In this document: positions 1-9,256 of the stretch, one piece after another
Numbering within the stretch: position 1 is the stretch's first letter
How the letters are laid out: each line of letters opens with the position of its first letter
Origin: Sphingomonas aurantiaca
GTDB taxonomy: Bacteria; Pseudomonadota; Alphaproteobacteria; Sphingomonadales; Sphingomonadaceae
Direction of reading: 5' to 3'
Assembly (NCBI RefSeq): GCF_003050705.1
Contig: NZ_QAOG01000003.1
Location: 124,001-188,000 of the forward strand
Length of the DNA: 64,000 nt
The notes under the pieces: generated by a model
What the model was told of the DNA's origin: nothing
The model's input: only the letters and a program-made list of their open reading frames with translations
Databases searched by the model: none
Position numbers and translations under genes: made by a program

Positions 1-254
1 ATGACGAGAAGGCGCTGCGGCGGCATTACGCGGTGACGACGTACGGCGAACTCGTGGTGCGCACCGGTGGCTGTACCGGCCCCGTCGCGGGAACCTTCCC
101 GCTGCCGAACCCGGCGACCAGCCCCAACCGCATGACCTTCCGCGGCACGTTGCCGCAGGGGAAGGGCGATGCGGATATCTGCCTGACGTTCACGGCGTCG
201 ATGGAGTCGCCGTTCTACGCGGTCGAATCGATGCAGTTGTTGGAGAAGAAGTGA
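1..254 (+). CDS. C-terminal end of a probable GH20 beta-N-acetylhexosaminidase (partial)
   Basis: The reading frame is open from base 3 to a TGA at 252-254 and starts before the window. About 83 residues remain. The pattern (RRHYAVTTYGELVVRTGGC, a run of small beta-strand segments, then DICLTFTASMESPFYAVESM) resembles the C-terminal beta-sandwich tail of exported GH20 hexosaminidases, which would remove terminal beta-linked GlcNAc. Its stop overlaps the GTG start of the next gene by 4 bp, so it belongs to the same hydrolase operon. The catalytic domain is outside the window, so the family call rests on a short tail and on the neighbours. Confidence 0.5.
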   Translation, partial: DEKALRRHYAVTTYGELVVRTGGCTGPVAGTFPLPNPATSPNRMTFRGTLPQGKGDADICLTFTASMESPFYAVESMQLLEKK

Positions 255-2866
255 TGCGGCGCACGGCTCTTATGTTGCTCGCCGCTGTCGCTGCGACCCC
301 GGCCTGGTCGGCACCGCGGACCAGCGTCGTGCTCGACAGCGGCTGGTCGATGCGGATCGATCCGGCCGATACGGCGGCGGCGAGGGCGCGTCCGAAGGCG
401 GCGCGCTGGCTCCGCGCGACCGTGCCGGGCAGCGCGCAGACCGACCTGATGGCGGCCAAGATCGTGCCCGATCCGTATAAGGGGCTGAACGAGGCGAAGA
501 TCCAGTGGGTCGGGCTGACCGACTGGCAGTATCGCACCACCTTGAAGATGACGTCCGAACAGCTGGCGCGCGATCATGTCGACCTGGTGTTCGACGGGCT
601 CGATACCTTTGCCGAGGTGCGGCTGAACGGCACGAAGCTGCTCGCGGCGGACAATGCGCATCGGCGCTGGCGCGTGCCGGTCAAGGCGGTGCTCAAGCCC
701 GGTGCGAACGAGCTGCTCGTCACCTTCCGTTCGCCGATCCGCACGTTGCAGCCGATGGTGCTCAAGGCCGCCAATCCGCTGCCCGGTGAGTATGATTCGA
801 TGTTCGGCGACGAGCCGATGGGCAAGCAGACCTCGCCCTATATCCGTAAACCCAAATATCAATATGGCTGGGACTGGGGCCCCCGGATCGTCACGCAGGG
901 GATCTGGCGCCCGGCGCGGATCGAGGCGTGGGACGACGCGCGGATCGAGGCGTTTCGCGTGACGCAGGAAGCGCTGACCAGGACCGAGGCGCGGCTGTCG
1001 GCCGAGCTCGACGTCGTCGCGGGCGCGGAGCGTCCGGTCACGGTGCAGGTTGCGGTAACCGGGCCCGATGGTCAGGTCACGCAGGCGGCGCGGACCGTCA
1101 CCGTCGCGGCGGGCGCGAGCCATGTCGCGGTGCCGGTGAGCATCGCCAACCCGCAGCGCTGGTTCCCCGCGGGCTATGGCGCGCAGCCGCTCTACACGGT
1201 GAAGGCGACGCTGAGCGACGGTACGGGGGCGATCGATTCCGCGCAGCGCCGCACTGGCCTGCGCACCGTCGAACTGCGCCGCGAGAAGGATGCGCAGGGG
1301 CGCGGGTTCGCGTTCGTCGTCAACGGCATTCCCGTGTTCGCCAAGGGCGCGAACCTGATCCCGTTCGACATGTTCCCGGCGCGTGTGCCCGAGAGCCAGA
1401 TCCGCACCGTCATGGCCGGCGCGCGCGACGCCAACATGAACATGATCCGCGTATGGGGCGGCGGCTATTATCTCGACGACGCGTTCTACGACATCGCCGA
1501 CCAGATGGGGTTGATGGTGTGGCAGGACTTCATGTTCGGCGGCGCGGTGACGCCCCCCGACCGCGACTTCCGCGAGACCGTGCGGATCGAGGCGGAGGAA
1601 CAGGTCGACCGGCTCCAGGCGCACCCGTCGATCGTGATGTGGGCGGGCAATAACGAAGTGCTGAGCGGCTGGGCGAACTGGTCCGACCGGATCGCGTACA
1701 AGAAGGCGGTCGGCGCGGACGAGCAGGAGCGGATCGGCGTCGGCATGGCGGTGATCTTCGACCGCGTGCTGCGCGATGCCGCCGAGCGCCGCGATCCCGA
1801 TGCGGTGTACTGGCCGGGCTCGCCGAGCAGCAATTACGAGGACAAGCCCGACATCGATGGCGATGGCGACCGGCATTATTGGGACGTGTGGGGCGGCAAG
1901 AAACCCGTCGAGGCGTATCTCGACAGCTGCCCGCGCTTCATGTCCGAATATGGCCTGCAGTCGATGCCCGAGATGAAGACGATCCGGAGCTTTGCAACCG
2001 ACGCGGACTTCTCGCCGACCTCGCCGGTGATGAAGGCGCACCAGAAGTTCCTGAAGGGCGAGGGCAACGACCGGCTGCTGTTCTACATCCGCGAAAAATA
2101 CCGCGAGCCGCGCGATTTCGCCGAGTTCGTGTATCTCAGCCAAATGATGCAGGCCGAGGGGATCGAACTCGCCGCGCTGCATCACCGTGCGTGCCGGCCG
2201 GTGACGATGGGGTCGCTGTTCTGGCAGATCAACGATGTCTGGCCGGGCGCGTCGTGGGCGAGCATCGATTATTACGGTCGCTGGAAGGCCCTGCAATTCC
2301 GCGCGCGGCATTTCTATGCGCCGCTTGCGATCGCCGCGGCGCGCAAGGATGGGGCGACCAAGATCAGCCTGATCTCCGACGCGACGGTACCGACTGCGGC
2401 GGTGTGGCGCGTGCGGACGCTCGACGTCGACGGGAAGGCTCTCGCGACGACCGAGACGCCGGCGACGCTTGCGCCCTTGTCCGCAACCGCGGTGGCGACC
2501 TTGCCCGATGCGACGCTGTTCGCGGGCGGCGATCCGGCGCGGACGATCGCGGTGGCGGAGTTGGTCGTGGAGGGCCGCGTGACCTCGCGCGCGCTCGTGT
2601 CGGCGGCGCCCAAGACGATGACGCTGCCCGATCCGGGGCTGACCGCCAAGTGGGCGGGCGATCGCCTGACGTTGACCGCGAGCAAGCTGGCGCGCGCGGT
2701 GTGGATCGATTTCGGCAAGCTCGAGGCGACGCCGTCGGACAATGCGTTCGATCTGCTGCCGGGGGAGAGCATCACGGTGACGATCGCGTCGAAGGAGTCC
2801 GAGGCGGCGCTGCGGCGCGCGCTGACGGTCCGCACACTGGCGGGCGTTGCGGCGGTGAAGTCGTGA
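251..2866 (+). CDS. GH2 beta-mannosidase, exported
   Basis: Beta-mannosidase of glycoside hydrolase family 2, predicted to release beta-1,4-linked mannose such as the core mannose of an N-glycan. Length is 871 residues from GTG 251 (870 from ATG 254), normal for the family. A Sec-type signal peptide covers about residues 1-21. The sugar-binding jelly roll follows (LNGTKLLAADNAHRRW), then the QYGWDWGPR motif typical of mannosidases, then the catalytic barrel with RVWGGGYY. The acid/base is the Glu of WAGNNE (E469) and the nucleophile the Glu of MSEYG (E566). The GTG start overlaps the previous stop by 4 bp. The 3' end overlaps a GTG at 2863 that could open the next gene. Confidence 0.93.
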   Translation: MMRRTALMLLAAVAATPAWSAPRTSVVLDSGWSMRIDPADTAAARARPKAARWLRATVPGSAQTDLMAAKIVPDPYKGLNEAKIQWVGLTDWQYRTTLKMTSEQLARDHVDLVFDGLDTFAEVRLNGTKLLAADNAHRRWRVPVKAVLKPGANELLVTFRSPIRTLQPMVLKAANPLPGEYDSMFGDEPMGKQTSPYIRKPKYQYGWDWGPRIVTQGIWRPARIEAWDDARIEAFRVTQEALTRTEARLSAELDVVAGAERPVTVQVAVTGPDGQVTQAARTVTVAAGASHVAVPVSIANPQRWFPAGYGAQPLYTVKATLSDGTGAIDSAQRRTGLRTVELRREKDAQGRGFAFVVNGIPVFAKGANLIPFDMFPARVPESQIRTVMAGARDANMNMIRVWGGGYYLDDAFYDIADQMGLMVWQDFMFGGAVTPPDRDFRETVRIEAEEQVDRLQAHPSIVMWAGNNEVLSGWANWSDRIAYKKAVGADEQERIGVGMAVIFDRVLRDAAERRDPDAVYWPGSPSSNYEDKPDIDGDGDRHYWDVWGGKKPVEAYLDSCPRFMSEYGLQSMPEMKTIRSFATDADFSPTSPVMKAHQKFLKGEGNDRLLFYIREKYREPRDFAEFVYLSQMMQAEGIELAALHHRACRPVTMGSLFWQINDVWPGASWASIDYYGRWKALQFRARHFYAPLAIAAARKDGATKISLISDATVPTAAVWRVRTLDVDGKALATTETPATLAPLSATAVATLPDATLFAGGDPARTIAVAELVVEGRVTSRALVSAAPKTMTLPDPGLTAKWAGDRLTLTASKLARAVWIDFGKLEATPSDNAFDLLPGESITVTIASKESEAALRRALTVRTLAGVAAVKS

Positions 2867-2880
2867 GGCTCATCACCACC

Positions 2881-2965
2881 TCGTCATCCCAGCGAAAGCT
2901 GGGATCCAGAGCCACGAACCGCGCCGCCCGTTGCCCTGGATCCTGGGTCGAGCCCAGGATGACGG
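2881..2965. repeat. Class I palindromic repeat at the GH2-GH3 junction
   Basis: About 85 bp: a hairpin arm (CATCCCAGCGAAAGCTGGGA), a variable middle, and a second arm ending CCCAGGATGACGG. The outer ends are complementary, so the whole unit can fold back. It lies in frame between GTG 2863 and the GH3 signal peptide, and ATG 2959 falls within its right end. Related copies occur at 11271, 27026, 29988, 33826, 42408 and 51150. Confidence 0.85.
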
Positions 2966-5517
2966 CTGTTGGGCGGCTAGCGCTTGCCCCGATCGGCCTT
3001 TTGCTCGCCTCGTCCGCGCTCGCGCAGACGGATCCAGCGGTGCGCAGCATGACGCTCGACGAGAAGGCGGCGCAGTTGCAGAGTGTCGCGCCGGCGATTC
3101 CGCGGCTGAACCTGCCCGCCTATGATTACTGGAACGAGGGGCTGCACGGGCTCGCGCGCAACGGCGTGGCGACGGTGTTTCCGCAGGCGATCGGGCTTGC
3201 CGCGACGTGGGACGAGGCGCTGCTCAGGCGCGTCGGCGACGTCGTGTCGACCGAGGCGCGCGCGAAGTCCAACGCGCTGCCGGCGGGTGACCGCGAACGC
3301 TATCAGGGGCTGACGATCTGGTCGCCCAACATCAATATCTTCCGCGATCCGCGCTGGGGCCGCGGGCAGGAGACCTATGGCGAGGATCCGTACCTGACGG
3401 GGCGCTTGGGCGTTGCGTTCATTGGCGGGTTGCAGGGGCCGGATCTGGCGCATCCGAAGGTCATCGCCACGCCGAAGCATCTGGCGGCGCATAGCGGTCC
3501 CGAGGCGGGGCGCGACGGGTTCGATGTCGATATCTCGCCGCATGATCGTGAGGCGACGTATCTGCCGGCGTTCCGGATGGCGCTGACCGAGGGGCGGGCG
3601 CTCTCGACGATGTGCGCGTATAATTCGATCCACGGGGTCCCGGTGTGCGCTTCGGAGCCCTTGTTGACGCAGACGCTGCGCAACCAGTGGGGCTTCAAGG
3701 GGCTGATCGTGTCCGACTGCGACGCGGTCGGAAATATCGCCAATTACCATAATTACCGGCCCGATTCCGCGAGCGGGTCGGCGGCGGCGATTGCCGCGGG
3801 AATGGATTTCAACTGCGGCAAGACCTACGCGGCGCTCGGCGATGCCGTGCGGCGCGGGCTGGTGCCCGAGACGACGATCGACACGAGTTTGACGCGGACG
3901 TTCGCGGTGCGGCGGATGCTGGGTGGCGCGTTCGGCGCGACGAGTCCTTGGGACAGGATCAAGCCGACCGAGTTCGACACGCCCGCGCACCGTGCGCTGG
4001 CGCTGGAGGCGGCGCGCAAAGCGATGGTGCTGGTCCAGAATAACGGCGTCCTCCCGCTGAAACCCTCGGCGAAGATCGCGGTGATCGGGCCGAATGCCGA
4101 CAGCGTCGATGTGCTGGAGGCGAATTACCACGGTACTGCGGCGGCCCCCGTCACGCCGCTCGCGGCGCTGCGGACGGCGTTTGGCGGTGTCCACTATGCG
4201 CAAGGGTCGAGCATCGCCGAGGGCGTGCCGGTGCCGGTGCCCGATACCGCGCTGTCGCTGCGGGCCGAGTATTTCCGGGGGAGCGATTTCACGGGGACGC
4301 CGGTGGTGCGCGCGGACCGGCTGATCGACTTCGATTGGGACCGCACCGCGCCTGCGCCGGGGATCGATCCGGCGGCGTTCTCGGTGCGCTGGACGGGTAC
4401 GGTCACTGCGCCGGCGGCGGGCGACTATGTGTTCCGGCTCGACGTGCCGCGCTGCTTCGACTGCAAGGGACATGATCCTGCGCGACTGTGGATCGACGAC
4501 AAGCTGGTCGCCGACGACGATGGCAGCGGCAAGGCTGTCGAGGCGCCGGTGACGCTGACCGCGGGCGCGCATTCGATCCGCGTCGAGCTGGCGCATAGCG
4601 GTGAGGATCAGGGGTTGCGGCTGACCTGGACCGCGCCTGCCGAGGCGCAGATCGCCGAGGCAACCGCCGCGGCGAAGGAGGCCGATGCGATCGTCGCGTT
4701 CGTCGGGCTGTCGCCCGCGGTCGAGGGCGAGGCGTTGCAGATCGAGGTGGCCGGCTTCTCGGGTGGCGACCGGACCGATATCGGGCTGCCCGCCGCGCAG
4801 GTGAAGCTGCTCGAAGCCGCCAAGGCGACGGGCAAGCCGCTGGTCGTCGTGCTGATGACGGGAAGCGCGGTCGCGCTCACCTGGGCCAAGGCGCACGCCG
4901 ATGCGATCCTGGTCGGCTGGTATCCGGGGCAGGCGGGCGGTCAGGCGATCGCCGATACGCTGACGGGCGCGAACAATCCGGGCGGGCGACTGCCGCTGAC
5001 CTTCTACGCGAAGACGCGCGATCTGCCCGCGTTCATCGACTACAACATGCGCGAGCGGACCTATCGCTACTTCACGGGCACGCCGCTCTGGGGCTTCGGC
5101 CACGGGCTGAGCTATACGCAGTTCGCCTATGCTGCACCCAAATTGCTGCGCAGCACTATCGCGGCGGGTGAGAGCTTTACGGTCGAGGTCCCGGTGAAGA
5201 ACACGGGCAAGGTTGGCGGCGACGAAGTGGTGCAGGCGTATCTGGTGCCGCCCGAGCCGGCGGTGAAGCCGCGCTTCAACGATCCCGTCCTGCAACGCCA
5301 GCTCGTCGGGTTCAGGCGGCAGACAGTGAAGCCGGGGCAGACGGCGCGGGTGGCCTTCACGATCGATCCACGGGGGATGAGCAGCGTCGATGCGGCGGGC
5401 AATCGCCGCGTCGTGCCGGGCGAATACCGGCTGCATATCGGTGGCGGCCAGCCCGGTGACGGGCCGGGTGTCGATACCGTCTTCACCGTGACGGGAACCA
5501 AGGATTTGCCGAAATGA
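2959..5517 (+). CDS. GH3 beta-xylosidase/beta-glucosidase with inserted PA14 domain
   Basis: Family 3 glycoside hydrolase, 852 residues from ATG 2959. A Sec signal peptide (MTAVGRLALAPIGLLLASS) is followed by the N-terminal barrel (YDYWNEGLHG, a xylosidase-like signature). The nucleophile is the Asp of IVSDCDAV (D253). A PA14 module lies at about residues 430-555 inside the C-terminal alpha/beta domain, and a fibronectin-like domain ends the protein. In the N-glycan setting the best guess is removal of the beta-1,2-xylose of plant glycans, as for Xanthomonas NixI; beta-glucosidase is the alternative. The start is uncertain. GTG 2863 overlaps the upstream stop by 4 bp and is in frame, but an 85-bp repeat lies between it and the signal peptide, and ATG 2959 falls in the end of that repeat. 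Confidence 0.88.
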   Translation: MTAVGRLALAPIGLLLASSALAQTDPAVRSMTLDEKAAQLQSVAPAIPRLNLPAYDYWNEGLHGLARNGVATVFPQAIGLAATWDEALLRRVGDVVSTEARAKSNALPAGDRERYQGLTIWSPNINIFRDPRWGRGQETYGEDPYLTGRLGVAFIGGLQGPDLAHPKVIATPKHLAAHSGPEAGRDGFDVDISPHDREATYLPAFRMALTEGRALSTMCAYNSIHGVPVCASEPLLTQTLRNQWGFKGLIVSDCDAVGNIANYHNYRPDSASGSAAAIAAGMDFNCGKTYAALGDAVRRGLVPETTIDTSLTRTFAVRRMLGGAFGATSPWDRIKPTEFDTPAHRALALEAARKAMVLVQNNGVLPLKPSAKIAVIGPNADSVDVLEANYHGTAAAPVTPLAALRTAFGGVHYAQGSSIAEGVPVPVPDTALSLRAEYFRGSDFTGTPVVRADRLIDFDWDRTAPAPGIDPAAFSVRWTGTVTAPAAGDYVFRLDVPRCFDCKGHDPARLWIDDKLVADDDGSGKAVEAPVTLTAGAHSIRVELAHSGEDQGLRLTWTAPAEAQIAEATAAAKEADAIVAFVGLSPAVEGEALQIEVAGFSGGDRTDIGLPAAQVKLLEAAKATGKPLVVVLMTGSAVALTWAKAHADAILVGWYPGQAGGQAIADTLTGANNPGGRLPLTFYAKTRDLPAFIDYNMRERTYRYFTGTPLWGFGHGLSYTQFAYAAPKLLRSTIAAGESFTVEVPVKNTGKVGGDEVVQAYLVPPEPAVKPRFNDPVLQRQLVGFRRQTVKPGQTARVAFTIDPRGMSSVDAAGNRRVVPGEYRLHIGGGQPGDGPGVDTVFTVTGTKDLPK

Positions 5518-6947
5518 TCGATCGTCGGATGCTCATCGCCGGCGCCGCGGCGCTTAGCCTCGCCGGACCGCTGCGCTCGGCCGCGCCGTCGTTCGTCAGC
5601 AAGCGCCCGAAGCTCGGCGATCGCCGCTACACCAGCCGCGCGGTCGAGGCCGAAATCGCGCGCGTCACGGCGAAGATCGGCGATCCCGAGCTCGCCTGGA
5701 TGTTCGGCAATTGCTACCCGAACACGCTCGACACGACGGTGTTCATGGGGAGCGTCGACGGCAAGCCCGATGCGTTCGTCATCACCGGCGACATCGACTG
5801 CATGTGGCTGCGCGACAGCTCGGCGCAGGTGCATCCGTATTTGCCGCTCGCGAAGCGCGATCCGGCGTTGCGGACGCTGTTCCGCGGGCTGATCGCGCGG
5901 CAGGCGCGGTGCATCCTGATCGATCCCTATGCCAATGCGTTCATGCACGACCCGTCGGCGAAGACCAATCTCAGCTGGTCGCTGACCGACGACACGGTGA
6001 TGAAGCCCGGCGTCGGCGAGCGGAAGTGGGAGATAGATTCGCTCTGCTACCCGATGTGGATCGCGCACGCCTATTGGCAGGCGACCGGCGACACCGTGCC
6101 GTTCGACGCGCTGTGGGCGGACGGTGCGCGCGCGTCGATCCGCACGTTCCGCGAGCAGCAGCGCAAGGACGGGCCGGGGCCGTATCGCTTCCGCCGGTCG
6201 TCGCCGATCGTCGGCGAGAGCATGCCGCTCGACGGCTATGGCCCGCCGTCGCGGCCGGTCGGGCTGATCCATTGCGGGTTCCGCCCGTCGGACGATGCGT
6301 GCGTGCTGCCGTTCCTGATCCCGTCGAACATCTTCGCGGTGCGCGCGCTGCGTCAGGTCGCGGAACTGGCGACGCGCGCGCGGCCCGACGCGGCGCTGGC
6401 GGCGGATGCGATCGCGCTGGCCGACGAGGTCGAAGCGGCGTTGCAGCTGCACGGGATGACCAAAGGCGCGGACGGCCAGCCGGTCTGGGCGTACGAGACC
6501 GACGGCTATGGCAACGCGATCTTCATGGACGACGCCAACGTGCCGAGCCTGTCGGGGCTCGCCTATCTCGGCGCGGTGAAGCCCGACGATCCGCTCTGGC
6601 GGCGCACCGCCGCGCGCGCGTGGAGCAAGGACAACGCCTATTTCTTCAGCGGCAAGGCGGCCGAAGGGATCGGCAGCCCGCATACCGGCTTGCGCGAGAT
6701 CTGGCCGATGGCGATCGTGATGCACGGCCTCAACGCGCTCGAGACGGGCGACGATGCGACCGTCGCGCGCAGCCTCGCCGCGCTCAAGACGACGCATGGC
6801 GGCACCGGGTTCATGCATGAATCCTTCAACCAGGACGACGGCGCGAAGTTCACGCGGTCGTGGTTCGCCTGGGCGAACGGGCTGTTCGGCGAGCTGATCG
6901 TCGACATCGCCGCCAAACGCCCCGCGCTTCTCGGAGTCCACGCATGA
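5514..6947 (+). CDS. GH125 exo-alpha-1,6-mannosidase
   Basis: Metal-independent alpha-mannosidase of family 125 (formerly DUF1237), 477 residues, close to the family norm. These enzymes remove non-reducing alpha-1,6-mannose from N-glycans. The family signature ITGDIDCMWLRDSSAQ lies at about residues 90-105, followed by RCILIDPYANAF and HGGTGFMHESF blocks. The N-terminus carries a twin-arginine-like signal (DRRMLIAGAAALSLAG), suggesting folded export to the periplasm. The ATG overlaps the stop of the GH3 gene by 4 bp and the 3' end overlaps the GH92 gene by 4 bp, indicating translational coupling. In the Xanthomonas nix pathway the GH125 enzyme acts after the GH3 xylosidase, and the gene order here fits that. 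Confidence 0.93.
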   Translation: MIDRRMLIAGAAALSLAGPLRSAAPSFVSKRPKLGDRRYTSRAVEAEIARVTAKIGDPELAWMFGNCYPNTLDTTVFMGSVDGKPDAFVITGDIDCMWLRDSSAQVHPYLPLAKRDPALRTLFRGLIARQARCILIDPYANAFMHDPSAKTNLSWSLTDDTVMKPGVGERKWEIDSLCYPMWIAHAYWQATGDTVPFDALWADGARASIRTFREQQRKDGPGPYRFRRSSPIVGESMPLDGYGPPSRPVGLIHCGFRPSDDACVLPFLIPSNIFAVRALRQVAELATRARPDAALAADAIALADEVEAALQLHGMTKGADGQPVWAYETDGYGNAIFMDDANVPSLSGLAYLGAVKPDDPLWRRTAARAWSKDNAYFFSGKAAEGIGSPHTGLREIWPMAIVMHGLNALETGDDATVARSLAALKTTHGGTGFMHESFNQDDGAKFTRSWFAWANGLFGELIVDIAAKRPALLGVHA

Positions 6948-9256
6948 AGATTACCCGCCGTTCGCTGCTCGCCGGGAGCGGCGCGCTCGCGCTGACCGCG
7001 CGCGCGACGTTCGCCGCCACGCCGACCAAGACGACCGCGCCCGATCTGTTCGTCGGCACAGGCGGGCATGGCCACACCTATCCGGGTGCGACTTTGCCGT
7101 TCGGGATGGTGCAGCTCAGCCCAGATACCGATGTCGAGCGCTGGGATGCATGCTCGGGCTATCACCGCACCGATACGTCGATCATGGGGTTCAGCCACAC
7201 GCATCTGTCGGGCACCGGGATCGGCGATATGCTCGACGTGCTGGTCGTGCCGACGCGTGGGAAAGTGCAGCTGGTGCCCGGGACGCTCGCCGATCCCGAT
7301 GCGGGGTATCGCCAGCGCTTCACCGCCGAGCATGCCGAGCCGGGCTATTACCGCGTGACGCTCGAATCGGGCGTGCGTGCGGAGCTGACCGCGACCGAGC
7401 GGACCGGGATCCAGCGCCACGTCTTCCCGGCGGGGGCGGGGCACATCCTGGTCGATCTGTCGCACCTGATCCTCGACAAATGGGATCACGGCGTGCTGAT
7501 CGACGACGCGTCGCTCAACCTCGACACGACCGGGATGCTGACCGGCAGCCGCCGCGTGTTCCGCTGGGCGAAGGGGCGGCGGATCCACTTCGCGATGCAG
7601 CTGTCGCGCAAACCCGACCGGATCGTGTTCTACGGCGATGGCGATGCCCCGCAGCCAGCGGGCGCGAAGGGCGTCGCGGGCAAGCGCGTCAAGGCGGTGC
7701 TGCATTATGATGACGCCGGCGCCGCGCCGATCGTGATCCGCACCGGCATCTCGGCGGTCGACGTCGCCGGCGCACGCGCGAACCTGGCCGCCGAGGCGCG
7801 GCATTGGGATTTCGATCGCTACCGCGCCGATGCGACCAAGAGCTGGGCGCCCGCGCTCGAGGCGGTCCGCGTCGAGGGGGGGACGCCTGCGCAGCGCACG
7901 ATCATGGCGAGCGCGCTGTATCATGCGCAGCTCGCACCGACGCTCTTCTCGGATGTCGACGGGCGCTATGTCGGGCTCGATCGGCAGGTGCACAGCGTTA
8001 CGGGCAAGGACCGCGCGTACAGCAGCTACTCGATGTGGGACACGTATCGCGCGCTGCATCCTTTGCTCACGCTGATCGAGCCGCAGCGCACCGCGGAGCT
8101 CGTCGGCGACCTGATCCGCCAGACGCAGCAGAGCCCTTACGGCCCGCCGGTCTGGCCGCTCCAAGGCGTCGAGACGGGCTGCATGATCGGCTGGCATTCG
8201 GTGTCGGTGATGGCGGAGGCGCGTGCGAAGGGCGTGCCGGCGAACTATGCCGCGGCGTGGCCGAACGTCCGCCGCCGCTCGTTCGATTTCGCGATGCCCA
8301 ATCTCGACAACAGCCTGGGGATCAAGCCGTACGACACGATGGGCTACATCCCCGCCGACACGGTGTTCGAGTCGGTCTCGCGCACGCTCGAATATGCGTA
8401 TGACGATTACGCGTCGGCGCACTTGGCCGATGCCGCGGGTGCGACCGCCGAGGCGGCGCGGTTGCGCAAGCGGAGCGGCAACTGGCGCAACGTGTTCGAT
8501 GCGTCGATCGGGTTCGCGCGACCCAGGCTCGCGGACGGGACGTGGACGACGCCGTACGATCCGATCGCGCTCGGCCATGCGTCGAAGTGGCGCGATTATA
8601 CCGAGAGCAATGGATGGCAGGCGACGTTCCTCAACCAGCACGACGTCTATGGCCTGATCGCGGCGATGGGCGGCGATGCCAAGTTCGAGGCGAAGCTCGA
8701 CGGCCTGTTCAACGCGCCGTCGACGCTGCCCAAGGATGCGCCGCCCGACATCAGCGGGCTGGTCGGCCAATATGCGCATGGCAACGAGCCGAGCCACCAC
8801 GTCGCCTATATGTACGCGTACTGCGGCGCGGCGTGGAAGACGCAAGCCATGGTCCGGCGGCTGCTGACCGAGATGTACAAGGACGATCCCGACGGCATCA
8901 TCGGCAACGACGATTGCGGGCAGATGAGCGCGTGGTTCGTGCTGAGCGCACTCGGGCTGTATCCGGTCGATCCGGTGAGCGCGAACTATGTGCTGGGCGG
9001 TCCGCTGTTCGATCGCGCCGAGATGCGCGTCGGTGCGGGCAAGACGCTGGTCGTCGAGGCGCGCGGTAATGGCCCAGACCGGCCCTATGTGCAGGCGGTG
9101 ACGTGGAACGGCCGTCCCTGGACGAAGAGCTGGATCGCGCATGCCGATATCGTTCGCGGCGGCCGGCTCGTGTTTGAGATGGACGCGACGCCCAACCGTG
9201 ATTTTGGCCGCGCGCCTGCCGATCGGCCGCCAGCAACAACCGGAGTTTCGCGATGA
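6944..9256 (+). CDS. GH92 alpha-mannosidase
   Basis: Calcium-dependent exo-alpha-mannosidase of family 92, 770 residues from ATG 6944. That ATG overlaps the GH125 stop by 4 bp and is followed at once by a Tat signal (TRRSLLAGSGALALTA). Family landmarks: GTGGHGHTYPGATLPFGMVQ at the mature N-terminus, GFSHTHLSGTG, SSYSMWDTYRALHPL, the GNEPSHH segment around E615, and NDDCGQMSAWF. Linkage preference (alpha-1,2, -1,3 or -1,4) cannot be read from the sequence. In the nix pathway of X. campestris a GH92 enzyme first removes the alpha-1,3-mannose so that the xylosidase can act, which is the likely role here. The 3' end overlaps the fucosidase gene by 4 bp. Confidence 0.95.
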   Translation: MKITRRSLLAGSGALALTARATFAATPTKTTAPDLFVGTGGHGHTYPGATLPFGMVQLSPDTDVERWDACSGYHRTDTSIMGFSHTHLSGTGIGDMLDVLVVPTRGKVQLVPGTLADPDAGYRQRFTAEHAEPGYYRVTLESGVRAELTATERTGIQRHVFPAGAGHILVDLSHLILDKWDHGVLIDDASLNLDTTGMLTGSRRVFRWAKGRRIHFAMQLSRKPDRIVFYGDGDAPQPAGAKGVAGKRVKAVLHYDDAGAAPIVIRTGISAVDVAGARANLAAEARHWDFDRYRADATKSWAPALEAVRVEGGTPAQRTIMASALYHAQLAPTLFSDVDGRYVGLDRQVHSVTGKDRAYSSYSMWDTYRALHPLLTLIEPQRTAELVGDLIRQTQQSPYGPPVWPLQGVETGCMIGWHSVSVMAEARAKGVPANYAAAWPNVRRRSFDFAMPNLDNSLGIKPYDTMGYIPADTVFESVSRTLEYAYDDYASAHLADAAGATAEAARLRKRSGNWRNVFDASIGFARPRLADGTWTTPYDPIALGHASKWRDYTESNGWQATFLNQHDVYGLIAAMGGDAKFEAKLDGLFNAPSTLPKDAPPDISGLVGQYAHGNEPSHHVAYMYAYCGAAWKTQAMVRRLLTEMYKDDPDGIIGNDDCGQMSAWFVLSALGLYPVDPVSANYVLGGPLFDRAEMRVGAGKTLVVEARGNGPDRPYVQAVTWNGRPWTKSWIAHADIVRGGRLVFEMDATPNRDFGRAPADRPPATTGVSR

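Noticed and set aside
215..2311. A long minus-strand frame opposite the beta-mannosidase
   Set aside because: Same composition artefact; the plus strand has GH2 catalytic motifs.
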